From Saccharospirillum sp040881935 (GTDB taxonomy: Bacteria; Pseudomonadota; Gammaproteobacteria; Pseudomonadales; Natronospirillaceae), in contig NZ_JBBECH010000017.1 of NCBI RefSeq assembly GCF_040881935.1, positions 1 to 64,000 of the forward strand: a DNA stretch of 64,000 nt, written 5' to 3'. The position numbers and the translations under genes were made by a program. A model generated the notes under the pieces. It was given only the letters and a program-made list of their open reading frames with translations, was not told where the DNA came from and ran no database searches. This document shows, one piece after another, positions 35,979 through 45,011 of the stretch (the stretch's first letter is position 1; each line of letters begins with the position of its first letter).

Positions 35979-36574
35979 CCGAAAGTACCACTCAGGAAGG
36001 GTTGTCGCGTCGCGATCAGATCCTGCAAGCACTGGCTCACATGCTGGAAACCAGCCCGGGCAAAACCATCACCACGGCACGCCTGGCCAAGGCCGTCGGC
36101 GTTTCGGAAGCGGCCTTGTACCGACACTTCCCGAGCAAGGCGAAGATGTTTGAAGGGCTGATCGAGTTTATTGAGGAGACGCTGTTTTCACGCGTCAGTC
36201 GTATCCTGCAGGAAGAAAGCCGGGCCGTGGCCCAGTGCGAAGCGGTGTTAACCCTGTTGTTGCACTTCGCCGAACGCAACCCGGGCATGTGCCGCATTTT
36301 GATCGGCGATGCTCTGGCCGGTGAGGTGGAACGACTGCGCTCCCGGGTGGCCCAGGTGTTCGACCGCCTGGAAACCCAGATCAAACAGATTCTGCGCGAA
36401 GCCGAATTACGCGAAGGCCTGCGCACCGAAATGACCGCCACCCAGACCGCCAACCTGCTGCTCAGCGTCGCGGAAGGGCGCATCAATCAATTCGTACGCA
36501 GCGAGTTCAAACGCCAACCCACCCAGGACTGGGAAGCCCAGTGGCGGGTGTTGACGGTGGCTGTGTTCAAGTAA
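35975..36574 (+). CDS. slmA: Nucleoid occlusion factor SlmA
   Basis: TetR-fold DNA-binding protein (199 aa) that blocks FtsZ assembly over unsegregated chromosome. The helix-turn-helix is ITTARLAKAVGVSEAALYRHFPSKAKMFEGLIEFIEE, very close to the canonical sequence, and the C-terminal ligand/dimer domain is full length. It is translationally coupled to argB by an ATGA overlap, as in Pseudomonas. Confidence 0.96.
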   Translation: MTESTTQEGLSRRDQILQALAHMLETSPGKTITTARLAKAVGVSEAALYRHFPSKAKMFEGLIEFIEETLFSRVSRILQEESRAVAQCEAVLTLLLHFAERNPGMCRILIGDALAGEVERLRSRVAQVFDRLETQIKQILREAELREGLRTEMTATQTANLLLSVAEGRINQFVRSEFKRQPTQDWEAQWRVLTVAVFK

Positions 36575-36669
36575 CCCAGGGTTCGCTGCCAGAAACCGTG
36601 TCAGCCACCGGATGTGGATGTGCCCCCCGAGCCTGTCGAAAAGGCTAGAGGGCACAGCACCTGCCTCAA

Positions 36670-37680
36670 TTAAAACCCGATTTTCAAACCGGTTCCAAAG
36701 CGGCTGGTATTACCAGCGCTCTCTTCCGGTAAAAACATCTCGGCGAAATTATAGGCACTGACCGTATTGCTGAAACGAATTTCATGCATGGCGGCCAACA
36801 TGACCTGCGACTCTTCAATCGTCTCGGCATCGTCCTCCTGGGCTGCATATCCCCCGGTTAACCGCAGACGGCTCTGCCAAGGCGTTATGTCCAGCGGCAG
36901 TTCGGCAAAACCGAGAAAGCTGGTGCCATTGAGATCCGCGTCTGCATTACCCGCAAACTGCAACAAACCGCCAACGATGATGTCGTTCAAATAATACTCG
37001 CCCACCAGGCGGAACAGCTGGGAGTTGGAGTTGGATCCGTTCACTTCAAAGGCCCCAGACACACTGAAGGCCTGCTGAGCCATGGTCGCCGCCAGTGAAA
37101 TACCTGTCTCACCGTTGGGGTCATTCTCCTGTGCTGGCAATACGGCACCATCGAAACTCAGGCCATTGCCCAGGTCGTTGCTGGTAAAGTTAATACCGGT
37201 GTTATAACCCTTGAACTTGGCACCGGTTGGCAAATCAGCGGGCGTTGCCAAGATGCCATCGCCTAGTATCAACCCAAAATTGATGGGGTCTTCGTCCATC
37301 AGGTTCAGATAAGACTGGGTCTTGGTCATGGGCGTTGGCCCGCCAAAAATACGCACGGTGCCGAAATCACCTTCGAGGCCAACATGGCCCCTCAATACTT
37401 GAGGGTACCCTTGTGCAAACTGATTAGAGTCATCGGCCTGTAATGCTTCAACAAAATCGGAATAAAATCGAGCATCAAATATGGCAGTCAATGAGGGAGA
37501 TATTGCGCTATCGCCACGAAACCCAAAATGGGACAAGCTGCCATCAATGCCCAGGCTGGTACCGCCATCGTCGTTATACACATAGGTATTGGCATTCGCT
37601 GAACCGTAAATCGTGGTTGCGGCCTGGGTAGCGGAAGCCACACCCATTACCAAAACCGGAATTGTCCACAACGTTTTCAT
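36670..37680 (-). CDS. General-type outer-membrane porin
   Basis: Outer-membrane beta-barrel protein (336 aa) with a signal peptide (cleavage predicted after ATQA, before ATTIYGSANAN). Porin features: aromatic-flanked alternating strands, the GSLSHFGFRGDS and RGHVGLEGDFGTVRIFGG segments of Gram-negative porins, and a C-terminal phenylalanine (TGLKIGF) for BAM recognition. Substrate specificity cannot be read. It is a single gene, convergent with slmA, and its upstream region carries a REP-like repeat. Confidence 0.87.
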   Translation of the reverse strand: MKTLWTIPVLVMGVASATQAATTIYGSANANTYVYNDDGGTSLGIDGSLSHFGFRGDSAISPSLTAIFDARFYSDFVEALQADDSNQFAQGYPQVLRGHVGLEGDFGTVRIFGGPTPMTKTQSYLNLMDEDPINFGLILGDGILATPADLPTGAKFKGYNTGINFTSNDLGNGLSFDGAVLPAQENDPNGETGISLAATMAQQAFSVSGAFEVNGSNSNSQLFRLVGEYYLNDIIVGGLLQFAGNADADLNGTSFLGFAELPLDITPWQSRLRLTGGYAAQEDDAETIEESQVMLAAMHEIRFSNTVSAYNFAEMFLPEESAGNTSRFGTGLKIGF

Positions 37681-37757
37681 AGAGACTCCTTATCTCTTGA
37701 TTACTACGAACTCAAGTACGTTATTCAAGGTTGCCGAACCCGTCAGTGACGGATGTC

Positions 37758-37826
37758 GGGGGTGGCCCCCGCAGCATGGACTTAAACGCCAGGAGCGTTT
37801 TAGCATGAGCGAAGCGAGCCCGAAGG
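37758..37826. repeat. REP-like repeat, inverted relative of the 29.4-kb element
   Basis: Bases 37774-37826 are nearly the reverse complement of 29453-29503 (about three mismatches). They include an AAACGC...GCGTTT hairpin, preceded by a GGGGGTGGCCCCC palindrome. The block lies in the 257-bp gap between the porin and the divergent GGDEF gene; the rest of the gap shows nothing further. Confidence 0.65.
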
Positions 37827-37937
37827 CCCCATATAGCATACCCCCATAGAGTGTCTGATTTTGAGAGGCAGGTCAAAGCAGCGAAATCTTTCGTTTTAGC
37901 TATACTGTAATAACACGTCCGACCTTGAACGGCTGCT

Positions 37938-38894
37938 ATGGATAACTGGATCACTCACTATCAACAACTGCCCCATGCCGACCAGCGCACGCAGTTCCTG
38001 AGTACTCTGGTGCATCACTATACCGAAGTGTTCGACGCCACTCTGAGCGGCTTCCTGCTGCTGGATAGGCAATTGAACATTCTGTCTCACAATAAACTGG
38101 CCGAGACCCTGTTCGGCTTCGCCCCTCAGCCCGGCCAACCCATGCCTCAACCGGGAGACCTGTTTGAGCCAGACGAATCCGATGCCGGTGTGCAACACGA
38201 ATGCATACTGCAGCAGGCTCTGCAGGAAGACCGGCCGCTGTCTCACGTACAGACTTTGCGTCGCAATGGCGAACGGCACTGGCTGCGCCTGACGGCCATA
38301 CCGGTCACGCTGATGGCTGAATCCCAGGTGCTTGTCGTTGTTCAGGACATCAGCGCTGAACAGCGGTTACAGCAGAATGTCAGGAACCATCAACAAGCGC
38401 TGGAGCAGGCTCGCACCCGGGATGGACTGACCGGGTTGTTTAACCGGCGCTATATTCTTGATGAACTGGGCCAGTTAAATGCACTGGCCAAACGCTACCG
38501 GTCACGATTCTGCATTGCCCTGATCGATCTCGATCACTTCAAAAGCGTTAACGACACCTATGGCCACAGCCTCGCTGACAGCGTGCTGAGTACCCTGAGC
38601 GACCTGATTCAGGAAGAGCTGCGCGACGCCGACATCAGCGCCCGTTACGGTGAGGAAGAATTTATGGTGCTGATGCCTGAAACCGGCATCGACGCTGGCA
38701 TCAGCACACTCGACCGGTTGCGCCAGCGCTTCAGTGAAACCCGGGTACCGGGCATCAAGCGTACGCTGACACTGAGTGCCGGGGTGATTGAATGGCAACC
38801 GGGCCTGTCGCTCGAGCAACTGGTGTTCAAGACCGACCAGCGCCTGGCCATGGCCAAATACGCAGGTCGTAACCAGGTGTGTGGCGATCTTTAA
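37938..38894 (+). CDS. PAS-GGDEF protein (putative diguanylate cyclase)
   Basis: Cytoplasmic signalling protein of 318 aa. Residues about 35-135 form a PAS domain (GFLLLDRQLNILSHNKLAETLFG), then a short helix, then a GGDEF domain (RDGLTGLFNRRYILDEL, LIDLDHFKSVNDTYGH). The A-site reads GEEEF (238-242), with Glu in place of the second Gly. The inhibitory I-site RDAD, five residues upstream, is intact. Cyclase activity is therefore likely but not certain. It overlaps the convergent TPR gene by 4 bp. Confidence 0.9.
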   Translation: MDNWITHYQQLPHADQRTQFLSTLVHHYTEVFDATLSGFLLLDRQLNILSHNKLAETLFGFAPQPGQPMPQPGDLFEPDESDAGVQHECILQQALQEDRPLSHVQTLRRNGERHWLRLTAIPVTLMAESQVLVVVQDISAEQRLQQNVRNHQQALEQARTRDGLTGLFNRRYILDELGQLNALAKRYRSRFCIALIDLDHFKSVNDTYGHSLADSVLSTLSDLIQEELRDADISARYGEEEFMVLMPETGIDAGISTLDRLRQRFSETRVPGIKRTLTLSAGVIEWQPGLSLEQLVFKTDQRLAMAKYAGRNQVCGDL

Positions 38895-39799
38895 ATCGCA
38901 GAATCAGTCGTTAGCGCCTTAAACTCGGCATTACGACGCAGATCCTTAAATGAATCATCTGTTTTCGCCTCATCGCGATACGACGGGGTCAGGTTGATCG
39001 CTTTCTCCAGGAACTCCATGGCCACCGTTGGTTCATCACTCTGGGCGTACGCGCAGGCCATTTGGTAGTAGGCGTGGGCGTGATCCGGATCGATATCGAG
39101 GGCTTGCTGGCTCAGATTGATCGCCCATTTGGTTTCATCGATTTCCAGCGCCGCATCGGCTTTGTAGGTCAACGCCTCAGTGTCGAACGGACGCAGGATG
39201 AGAATCTGATCGTACATCTGGATCTTGCTGTGCGGGTTGGTTTCCTGGCTGGCGCGCAGCCACAACGAATGAATTTCGTTGGTCTTCTCAATCTCTTCCC
39301 GGTTTTCTTCAATCACCTGAGACTTCTGCTTCAGGTTACGCTCCAGTGCTTTCAGTCGCTTCTCATAGGAGGCCACCAGCTTGGACACTTCGCGGTCCGC
39401 ATAGGTGTGGGCTTTTTCCTTGATGTCACGAATATTGGCGTAGCCAACGACCACTAACAGTGAGGTCACACCGGCGATCAGGTAGAAGAAATAGGTAACG
39501 GTATCGATGGAGTAGGTGACCGACTGGGTCGCCAGCTCCAGTTGTTTGGCATTGAGCTTGTCGGAGTATTCAACCCGGAAGTTGGCCATATCGAGCCGCA
39601 GCTGGCGTACTTCGTCCAGCAGGTAGCGTTCAATAAAGGGGCTGTACATGGCCCCGTCGAGTTCTTCGATGGCTTCAACGACGTCGTCTTCAGAGTAGGT
39701 GTCGGCTGCCGAAGGCAGCCGGTCAGCGGGTTCACCCCAGGCTGGCAGGGCCAGCACCGAGATGATGAGCAGGGAGATTAGCCCAGTCAGGCTACGCAT
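38891..39799 (-). CDS. Membrane-anchored coiled-coil TPR protein
   Basis: Protein of 302 aa I cannot name. It has an N-terminal signal or anchor (LISLLIISVLALPAWG), a periplasmic helical region, one membrane span (YFFYLIAGVTSLLVVVGYAN, about residues 103-122), a coiled coil (residues about 140-175) and two or three TPR motifs (AINLSQQALDIDPDHAHAYY). Its start overlaps the end of the ectoine aspartokinase by 13 bp, so it may be cotranscribed with the ectoine genes. I know of no role for such a protein in ectoine synthesis. Confidence 0.75.
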   Translation of the reverse strand: MRSLTGLISLLIISVLALPAWGEPADRLPSAADTYSEDDVVEAIEELDGAMYSPFIERYLLDEVRQLRLDMANFRVEYSDKLNAKQLELATQSVTYSIDTVTYFFYLIAGVTSLLVVVGYANIRDIKEKAHTYADREVSKLVASYEKRLKALERNLKQKSQVIEENREEIEKTNEIHSLWLRASQETNPHSKIQMYDQILILRPFDTEALTYKADAALEIDETKWAINLSQQALDIDPDHAHAYYQMACAYAQSDEPTVAMEFLEKAINLTPSYRDEAKTDDSFKDLRRNAEFKALTTDSAI

Positions 39800-41223
39800 T
39801 GGCTTTTGTCCTGTTTGTTCGGTTCGATCAGCGTTTCATGCAGCAGTTTCAGTGCCGCCTCATACTGATCGTCCTCGACAACAAGACGAATGTCTACCTG
39901 TCGCATGCCCTGATGGATCGCCAGCACGCTGATGTTGTTGTCGGCCAGCGACTGACTGATGCGCGCCAGAATGCCCGGCACGTTCATATCACTGCCAATA
40001 ACCGAGACCATGGAGATCTTGCGGCTGGAAATATCCGCCCCCGGGTAGTAACGCTCCAAGCGGGATTTAATGCGCTTGATCACCTTAAGGCCGGTATCGA
40101 GATACATGGTGACGGTGTTGGCATTGTGCTCTTTGGCCAGCATCGGCACTTCGAAGTCCTGCACCAGCTTCTGGATCTCGAGGAACTGGTTCGGCTCGCC
40201 GACCATGTCCTGATCGAACACATCCAGTGCAAAAATATGCGGCTTGCCGGCCACAATTTCGACGCACGGTTTTTCACTGCGGTAGTCGTTGGTGATCAGC
40301 GTACCGTCGTGGTCTGGCTCGAAGGTGTTCTTGACCCGCAACGCAATGCCTTTCTGGCGTAGGCCCTTGGCTGCTTTGGGGTGAATGGCTTCCATCCCGA
40401 TCAGCGATAGCTGGTCTGCCACATCGTAGTTGGTGCGTCCAATGGGCATGACCTTATCGGCGCCGACCACTTTCGGGTCAGCCGTCGACAGGTGGTATTC
40501 CTTGTGGATAACCGCCTCGCGGGCGTCTGTCAGCTCGGCGACCTTGCTGAAGGTGATCTCGCTGTAACCCCGGTCGAAGGTCTTCATCAGACCTTCCTTG
40601 CACTGGGTATAGCCGGTCACAATCGGCATTTCCTGGGTGAGGTCAAACCGGCTGAACGTTTTATGGATTTTTTCGTCCATCATCAGGTTATCCGGCTCGC
40701 GCCAGCCGGTCAGGTCGACAAAGCGGGCATTGATGCCTTCGGCCTGCAGCAACAGGGCGGTGTTAAAGGCACTATGAGCTTCACCGACACCGGCCAGCAT
40801 TTCACGCACGGTGGCCAGGTGCTCTTCAATCTGGAAATGACCAAAAGAACAGACCCGTTGCAAGTCGAGCAGACAGCTGCGAATGCCTTCCATGCGTTCG
40901 GTGATGAACTGGTCGGCCTGCTTGCGTGAGTGCGGCATTTCGAACATGCGGGCATTCACTTCACGCATCGCCTTGGCCGCGTCGGTGAGGCGTTCGCTCC
41001 ATTCCCAGTCGGAATCGTCGTTGGCGAACAGGGCGTAGACGCCGGGTTCCTTGCTCTTCTTATGCTCCAGCAGCAGATTGGTGATGCCGCCGTAAGCCGA
41101 AACCACAAAGATGCGCTGGTAGAGCGTTTCCGGGTCGCGGTGAATTTGTACAATATTATCGCGCACTGCGACGTAGTCGTTCATCGATGTCCCACCGATT
41201 TTCTCGACAGTATGCTGTGCCAT
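39787..41223 (-). CDS. ask: Ectoine-specific aspartate kinase
   Basis: Ask_Ect-type aspartokinase (478 aa) that supplies aspartyl phosphate toward aspartate semialdehyde, the ectoine precursor. It begins VEKIGGTSMNDY (the usual KFGGTS motif), has long insertions typical of the ectoine-linked group, and ends with two ACT domains (KISMVSVIGSDMNVPG ... ISVLAIHQGMRQVDIRLVV). A dedicated kinase with altered feedback control is common in ectABC operons. A hairpin separates it from ectC. A good ribosome site (GGAGG) precedes 41223. Confidence 0.95.
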   Translation of the reverse strand: MAQHTVEKIGGTSMNDYVAVRDNIVQIHRDPETLYQRIFVVSAYGGITNLLLEHKKSKEPGVYALFANDDSDWEWSERLTDAAKAMREVNARMFEMPHSRKQADQFITERMEGIRSCLLDLQRVCSFGHFQIEEHLATVREMLAGVGEAHSAFNTALLLQAEGINARFVDLTGWREPDNLMMDEKIHKTFSRFDLTQEMPIVTGYTQCKEGLMKTFDRGYSEITFSKVAELTDAREAVIHKEYHLSTADPKVVGADKVMPIGRTNYDVADQLSLIGMEAIHPKAAKGLRQKGIALRVKNTFEPDHDGTLITNDYRSEKPCVEIVAGKPHIFALDVFDQDMVGEPNQFLEIQKLVQDFEVPMLAKEHNANTVTMYLDTGLKVIKRIKSRLERYYPGADISSRKISMVSVIGSDMNVPGILARISQSLADNNISVLAIHQGMRQVDIRLVVEDDQYEAALKLLHETLIEPNKQDKSQCVA

Positions 41224-41370
41224 TAACCTAGAACCTCCTGAGATCTAACCGGACCGATTAACCTGCGGTGTCTTCATACCGCGCTCGGTCTGGCTGACCC
41301 TGATTACACTGTATTGATTGCCCGCCGACGGCGGTGCCCTATTTCAACTTAATCTGATATGGGTCGAACG

Positions 41371-41420
41371 TAAAACCGACTTCGGGCGCTGATTGCTGAC
41401 ACCCAGCGCTCGAAATCGGT
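41371..41420 (-). terminator. Hairpin between ectC and ask (possible attenuator)
   Basis: Bases 41375-41391 and 41404-41420 pair at 15 of 17 positions, and on the minus strand the stem is followed by TTTTA. A second perfect 9-bp hairpin (GAAGCCTGC/GCAGGCTTC, 41425-41448) lies just before it. Together they could partly uncouple ask from ectABC. Confidence 0.5.
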
Positions 41421-41463
41421 CTTGGAAGCCTGCTCGTTGGCAGGCTTCTCTAATTATGGGACG

Positions 41464-41862
41464 TCAGTCGGTCACTGCATCCGCTTCAAGCGGGTAGGCA
41501 CCATCCGGTCCGTGAGTTTCCTTGCCGTTCAACGGCGGGTTGAAGGCGCAGGCCAGCTGCAGTTCTTTCCTGGCCTTCAGAATGTGGTCGTCATGCTTGT
41601 CGAGAATGTAGATGGTGCCCGGCTTGATGTCATGTTCAATGCCAGTGGCCTTATCCAGAATAGAGCCTTCACCGGAAATGCAGTACACCGACTCCAGGTG
41701 ATTCTTGTAGTGAATCGGAGTTTCGGTGTCGGCATAGATGGTGGTGATGTGAAATGAAAAGCCCATACCATCGTCTTTCAGCGACATGCGCACGCTTTCC
41801 CAGGTATCACTGGCTACACGGCGATCGGATTTACGGCATTCGTCCAGAGTACGTACAATCAT
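41464..41862 (-). CDS. ectC: L-ectoine synthase
   Basis: Cupin-fold cyclase (132 aa) that closes N-gamma-acetyl-diaminobutyrate to ectoine. It begins MIVRTLDECRKSDRRV and has the metal/substrate residues in THYKN-like IHYKNHLESVYCISG and YILDKHDDHIL. Start 41862 has AGGAG 9 bp upstream. It is the third gene of ectABC. No ectD hydroxylase is seen in this cluster, so ectoine rather than hydroxyectoine is the predicted product. Confidence 0.97.
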   Translation of the reverse strand: MIVRTLDECRKSDRRVASDTWESVRMSLKDDGMGFSFHITTIYADTETPIHYKNHLESVYCISGEGSILDKATGIEHDIKPGTIYILDKHDDHILKARKELQLACAFNPPLNGKETHGPDGAYPLEADAVTD

Positions 41863-41961
41863 ATAAAATTCTCCTTTAGGCCTGCCAGACGGCAAGCGAG
41901 TGTTTTCGCAAACGCCCCGCCCGAAGGCAGACGCTTGCGCAACAAAATGCTTAGTATCACA

Positions 41962-43239
41962 TTAGCTGGCTTTTGCGCTGGCCTCAGGCAATACCTTGGC
42001 GAAGGCCGACTCAAGAATATCGATACCCTTGTTCAGATCGTCCAGCGGAATGGTCAGCGGGCACAGGCATTTAACCACTTCACCCCAGGGGCCACTGGTT
42101 TCCACAATCAGGCCATTGGCAAAGGCTTCTTTGCAGATCGCATCGGCAATGTCTCCATCGGCGACGGCGATGCCGCGCATCATGCCACGGCCTTTCAGAT
42201 GCATGTCAGTTTCACCGAACCGCTTGATGATGTCGGTGAAGCGTGTCTCAAGTATGTCAGCGCGCTTGGCAATCTCACCTTCAAAGGCGTTGTCTTTCCA
42301 GTATTCTTCCAGCGCAACCCGGGCGGTTACGAAGGCCAGGTTGTTACCGCGGAAAGTGCCGTTGTGCTCACCGGGTTCCCACTGGTCCAGCTCGGGGCGC
42401 ATCAGGGTCACCGCAAACGGCAAGCCATAACCAGAGAGTGATTTCGACAGCGTTACGATGTCTGGCTTCACACCGGCCGGTTCAAAGCTAAAGAAGGTAC
42501 CAGTACGGCCACAGCCAGCCTGAATATCATCGATGATGAACAGCATGTCGTGCTTGCGGCACAGGCTTTCCAGCTCTTGCAACCAATCCATGCGGGCGGC
42601 ATTCAGACCGCCTTCACCCTGAACGGTTTCGACGATAACGGCGGCCGGTACTTCAATACCACTGCCGGGGTCGGTCAGCATTTGGTCGAGCAGTTTCAGG
42701 CCCATGAAGTCATCGCCTTCATGACCGTAATTGTCGTAAGGGATACGTGTTACATCGCCCAGTGATACACCGGCACCACCACGCTGGCCTTTGTTACCCG
42801 TCACGGCCTGGGCACCCAGGGTACAACCATGATAACCGTTGGTGAACGATACGATACCGGCACGGCCCTTGGCCTTACGGGCAATTTTCAATGCCACTTC
42901 CACAGCGTTGGTACCGGTCGGGCCGGTGAACTGAACTTTATAGCTCATGCCGCGCGGCGCCATGATGATGTCCTGAAACGCTTGCAGGAAGCGCTCTTTG
43001 GCATCGGTGTACATATCCAGGCCGTGCGTTACGCCATCGCTGGCGATGTAGTCGATCAGCGGCTTTTTCAGCAGATCGTTGTTGTGGCCATAATTCAACG
43101 TACCGGCGCCAGCCAGAAAATCGATGTAGGACTGGCCTTCGCGGTTGGTCAGGCGCGCATTCTTGGCCGTGGTGAACACGGTCGGGAATGAACGGCAGTA
43201 CGAACGAACTTGTGATTCAACCTGGTTAAAAATATCCAT
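41962..43239 (-). CDS. ectB: Diaminobutyrate-2-oxoglutarate transaminase
   Basis: PLP-dependent class III aminotransferase (425 aa) converting aspartate semialdehyde to 2,4-diaminobutyrate. Landmarks are FLAGAGTLNYGHN, the PLP Asp in FIIDDIQAGCGRTG, and the Schiff-base lysine in TLSKSLSGYGLPFA. It starts at ATG 43239 (MDIFNQVESQVRSYCRSFP), the standard EctB N-terminus. Gene order ectA-ectB-ectC is canonical. Confidence 0.97.
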   Translation of the reverse strand: MDIFNQVESQVRSYCRSFPTVFTTAKNARLTNREGQSYIDFLAGAGTLNYGHNNDLLKKPLIDYIASDGVTHGLDMYTDAKERFLQAFQDIIMAPRGMSYKVQFTGPTGTNAVEVALKIARKAKGRAGIVSFTNGYHGCTLGAQAVTGNKGQRGGAGVSLGDVTRIPYDNYGHEGDDFMGLKLLDQMLTDPGSGIEVPAAVIVETVQGEGGLNAARMDWLQELESLCRKHDMLFIIDDIQAGCGRTGTFFSFEPAGVKPDIVTLSKSLSGYGLPFAVTLMRPELDQWEPGEHNGTFRGNNLAFVTARVALEEYWKDNAFEGEIAKRADILETRFTDIIKRFGETDMHLKGRGMMRGIAVADGDIADAICKEAFANGLIVETSGPWGEVVKCLCPLTIPLDDLNKGIDILESAFAKVLPEASAKAS

Positions 43240-43325
43240 GTTGTGTCTCCAATTCTGTGAATTCAAAAAGGGTTAGATAAACAATCTAGCTAAAAAGGTG
43301 TTGGAACTGAATCGGGCCGCGTGCC

Positions 43326-43811
43326 TCAACGACGGATGGGCCCAATGCGGTACAGCTCCTCGGATGTGTGCTTGCCGCCAAAATGCTGCTCTTTATCGAA
43401 CAAAACGCTGACCTCGAGCTCGGCTTCCCACTCCCGGGCCAGGGACTTGAACAACCGCTGGGATGGCTCGTTATCCGGTGTAATGGTGGTTTCAAGCCAA
43501 CTGACGGCCGCCATAGAGTCACGCGACATCAGACTCTGGATCATTTTTTTAGCCAGACCCTTGCCCCGCGCGGCTTCACCAACGACCACCTGCCACAAAA
43601 AGTAGGTATCCGGGCTGCCCGGCTTTATATAACCGGATACAAACCCTACCAGCTCCCCGTCCAACTCCGCTGCCACGGCGGTGTCGCCGAAATGCGTGGT
43701 CTGCAACAAGTTGCAGTACAGCGAATTGGTGTCCAGTGGCGGGCTTTGCTCTACCAGCCTGTGAACGGCCAGACCTTCGTCGGACCGGGGCGTTCTCAAT
43801 GTGATGCTCAT
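43326..43811 (-). CDS. ectA: Diaminobutyrate acetyltransferase
   Basis: GNAT-family enzyme (161 aa) acetylating 2,4-diaminobutyrate on N-gamma. It has DTNSLYCNLLQTTHFG at the N-terminus, the acetyl-CoA motif VVVGEAARGKGLAKKM and SWLETTITPDNEPSQRLF. First gene of the operon, divergent from ectR across a 296-bp, A/T-rich control region. Confidence 0.97.
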   Translation of the reverse strand: MSITLRTPRSDEGLAVHRLVEQSPPLDTNSLYCNLLQTTHFGDTAVAAELDGELVGFVSGYIKPGSPDTYFLWQVVVGEAARGKGLAKKMIQSLMSRDSMAAVSWLETTITPDNEPSQRLFKSLAREWEAELEVSVLFDKEQHFGGKHTSEELYRIGPIRR

Positions 43812-43877
43812 CGTCAGTTGTTCACCTCGTTTGGCGACCCTGCGGCGGGCCGGGCTGAACGTTCATTATGTATCTAA

Positions 43878-43925
43878 TATTTAGTATGCGAATCATTTTA
43901 ACACAGGTATGCCCCTATAAATCAA
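43878..43925 (-). promoter_or_regulatory. Candidate ectA promoter with EctR-like half-site
   Basis: On the minus strand TTGATT (43925-43920) and TTAAAA (43901-43896) are 18 bp apart and could drive ectABC. About 10 bp downstream lies ACTAAATA (43885-43878), the complement of TATTTAGT. From memory, TATTTAGT is one half of the EctR pseudopalindrome in Methylomicrobium. The second half is poorly matched here, so the operator call is tentative. Confidence 0.4.
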
Positions 43926-44107
43926 GCAAGATGGCCGTATGGAATTAAGAAACCTTTCGCTTTCTAAAATTTAACTTGTGATGTAATGGGTAAAGAGGCT
44001 AATCTATATAGCGTCTCAAAATTGTTTCATTAGAGGACGAACCTTTTATCATGCGATATAATCTGGCCCTGATGGGCGACCAAACACCGTGGGTAAAGGA
44101 CCAGACA

Positions 44108-44602
44108 ATGAAACGAGTGGATGAAGTACTGGTGTCACTGCGACGGATAATCCGCGCCACAGACATTCATTCGAAGCAATTAAGCAAACACAGCGGGCTG
44201 ACGTCGCCACAGCTGTTGATCCTGATGGCGATCAGCAAGCTGGGCGACGTGACCATTGGCACCGTCGCCAAAGACGTCAACCTGAGCCAGGCCACTGTGA
44301 CGACCATTCTGGATCGGCTGGAAAAGCGGGATCTGGTGCGGCGAGTGCGCAGCGAGGTAGATCGTCGCCGGGTGCATGCGCAGTTGACCGAGGAAGGCAA
44401 AAAAGTGGTAGAGGATGCACCCAGCCCGTTGCAGGAGAGTTTCGTCGAGAAATTCGATCAGCTACCGGAGTGGGAGCAGACCATGCTGCTGTCGAGCGTA
44501 CAGAAGCTGGCTGAGCTAATGCAAGCGTCAGACATTGATGCATCGCCGGTGCTGTATGTTGGCGACGTCACTCATCATTTAACGGGCACTCAGGGACGCT
44601 GA
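44108..44602 (+). CDS. ectR: MarR-family regulator EctR
   Basis: Winged-helix MarR protein of 164 aa, placed divergently next to ectABC as the known ectoine repressor EctR is. The recognition region is VTIGTVAKDVNLSQATVTTILDRLEKRDLVRRVRSEVDRRRVHAQLTEEG, including the DRR wing. ATG 44108 is preferred since AAGGA lies 8 bp before it. The upstream ATG 44051 would place a TATAAT sequence (44057-44062), a possible -10 box, inside the coding region. Confidence 0.9.
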   Translation: MKRVDEVLVSLRRIIRATDIHSKQLSKHSGLTSPQLLILMAISKLGDVTIGTVAKDVNLSQATVTTILDRLEKRDLVRRVRSEVDRRRVHAQLTEEGKKVVEDAPSPLQESFVEKFDQLPEWEQTMLLSSVQKLAELMQASDIDASPVLYVGDVTHHLTGTQGR

Positions 44603-45011
44603 GCCCTGGTCCGACACTGCCCGGGTTGACTATGCCGGGTCAGTGTCAGTGCCGTAGTACTCTTTCCGATGCAGCCCATAGAGCACCCCACCTTCACCGT
44701 AATTCCGATCCGTTTCCAGTTTCATCGCCCGGGTCTCTCCTGTATTTGATACAGCACCATCGTACCAATGGCGTGACGCTGCGTTCCATCCTGTGCATTT
44801 TTGTAAGGTGGGCTATCAATTGGGCGGCACTGAACTACTTTCAAGAATGAAGCATCGGAGTGAACCGGGCTTCACCTGTGATGGGGGATTACCCCTGTAT
44901 GAGGGCGGTTGGGCTGGCTACTGCCTGGCTCCAAGCCGGTGGTACCCACCGCCCCGCTTTTCAGCTAACGCTCTGTGTTACCTCAGCCTCTTTCTGCATC
45001 ACCGAATACAG
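44603..45011. other. Intergenic region, no gene recognised
   Basis: This 409-bp gap separates ectR from the next, convergent gene. Open frames here lack ribosome sites and family resemblance. A GGGGATTACCCC core like that of the 1.8-kb repeat occurs near 44885, without a clear partner arm. Confidence 0.5.

Noticed and set aside
44051..44107. Upstream ATG as the ectR start
   Set aside because: The added residues include a TATAAT sequence better read as a promoter, and ATG 44108 has AAGGA at good spacing.
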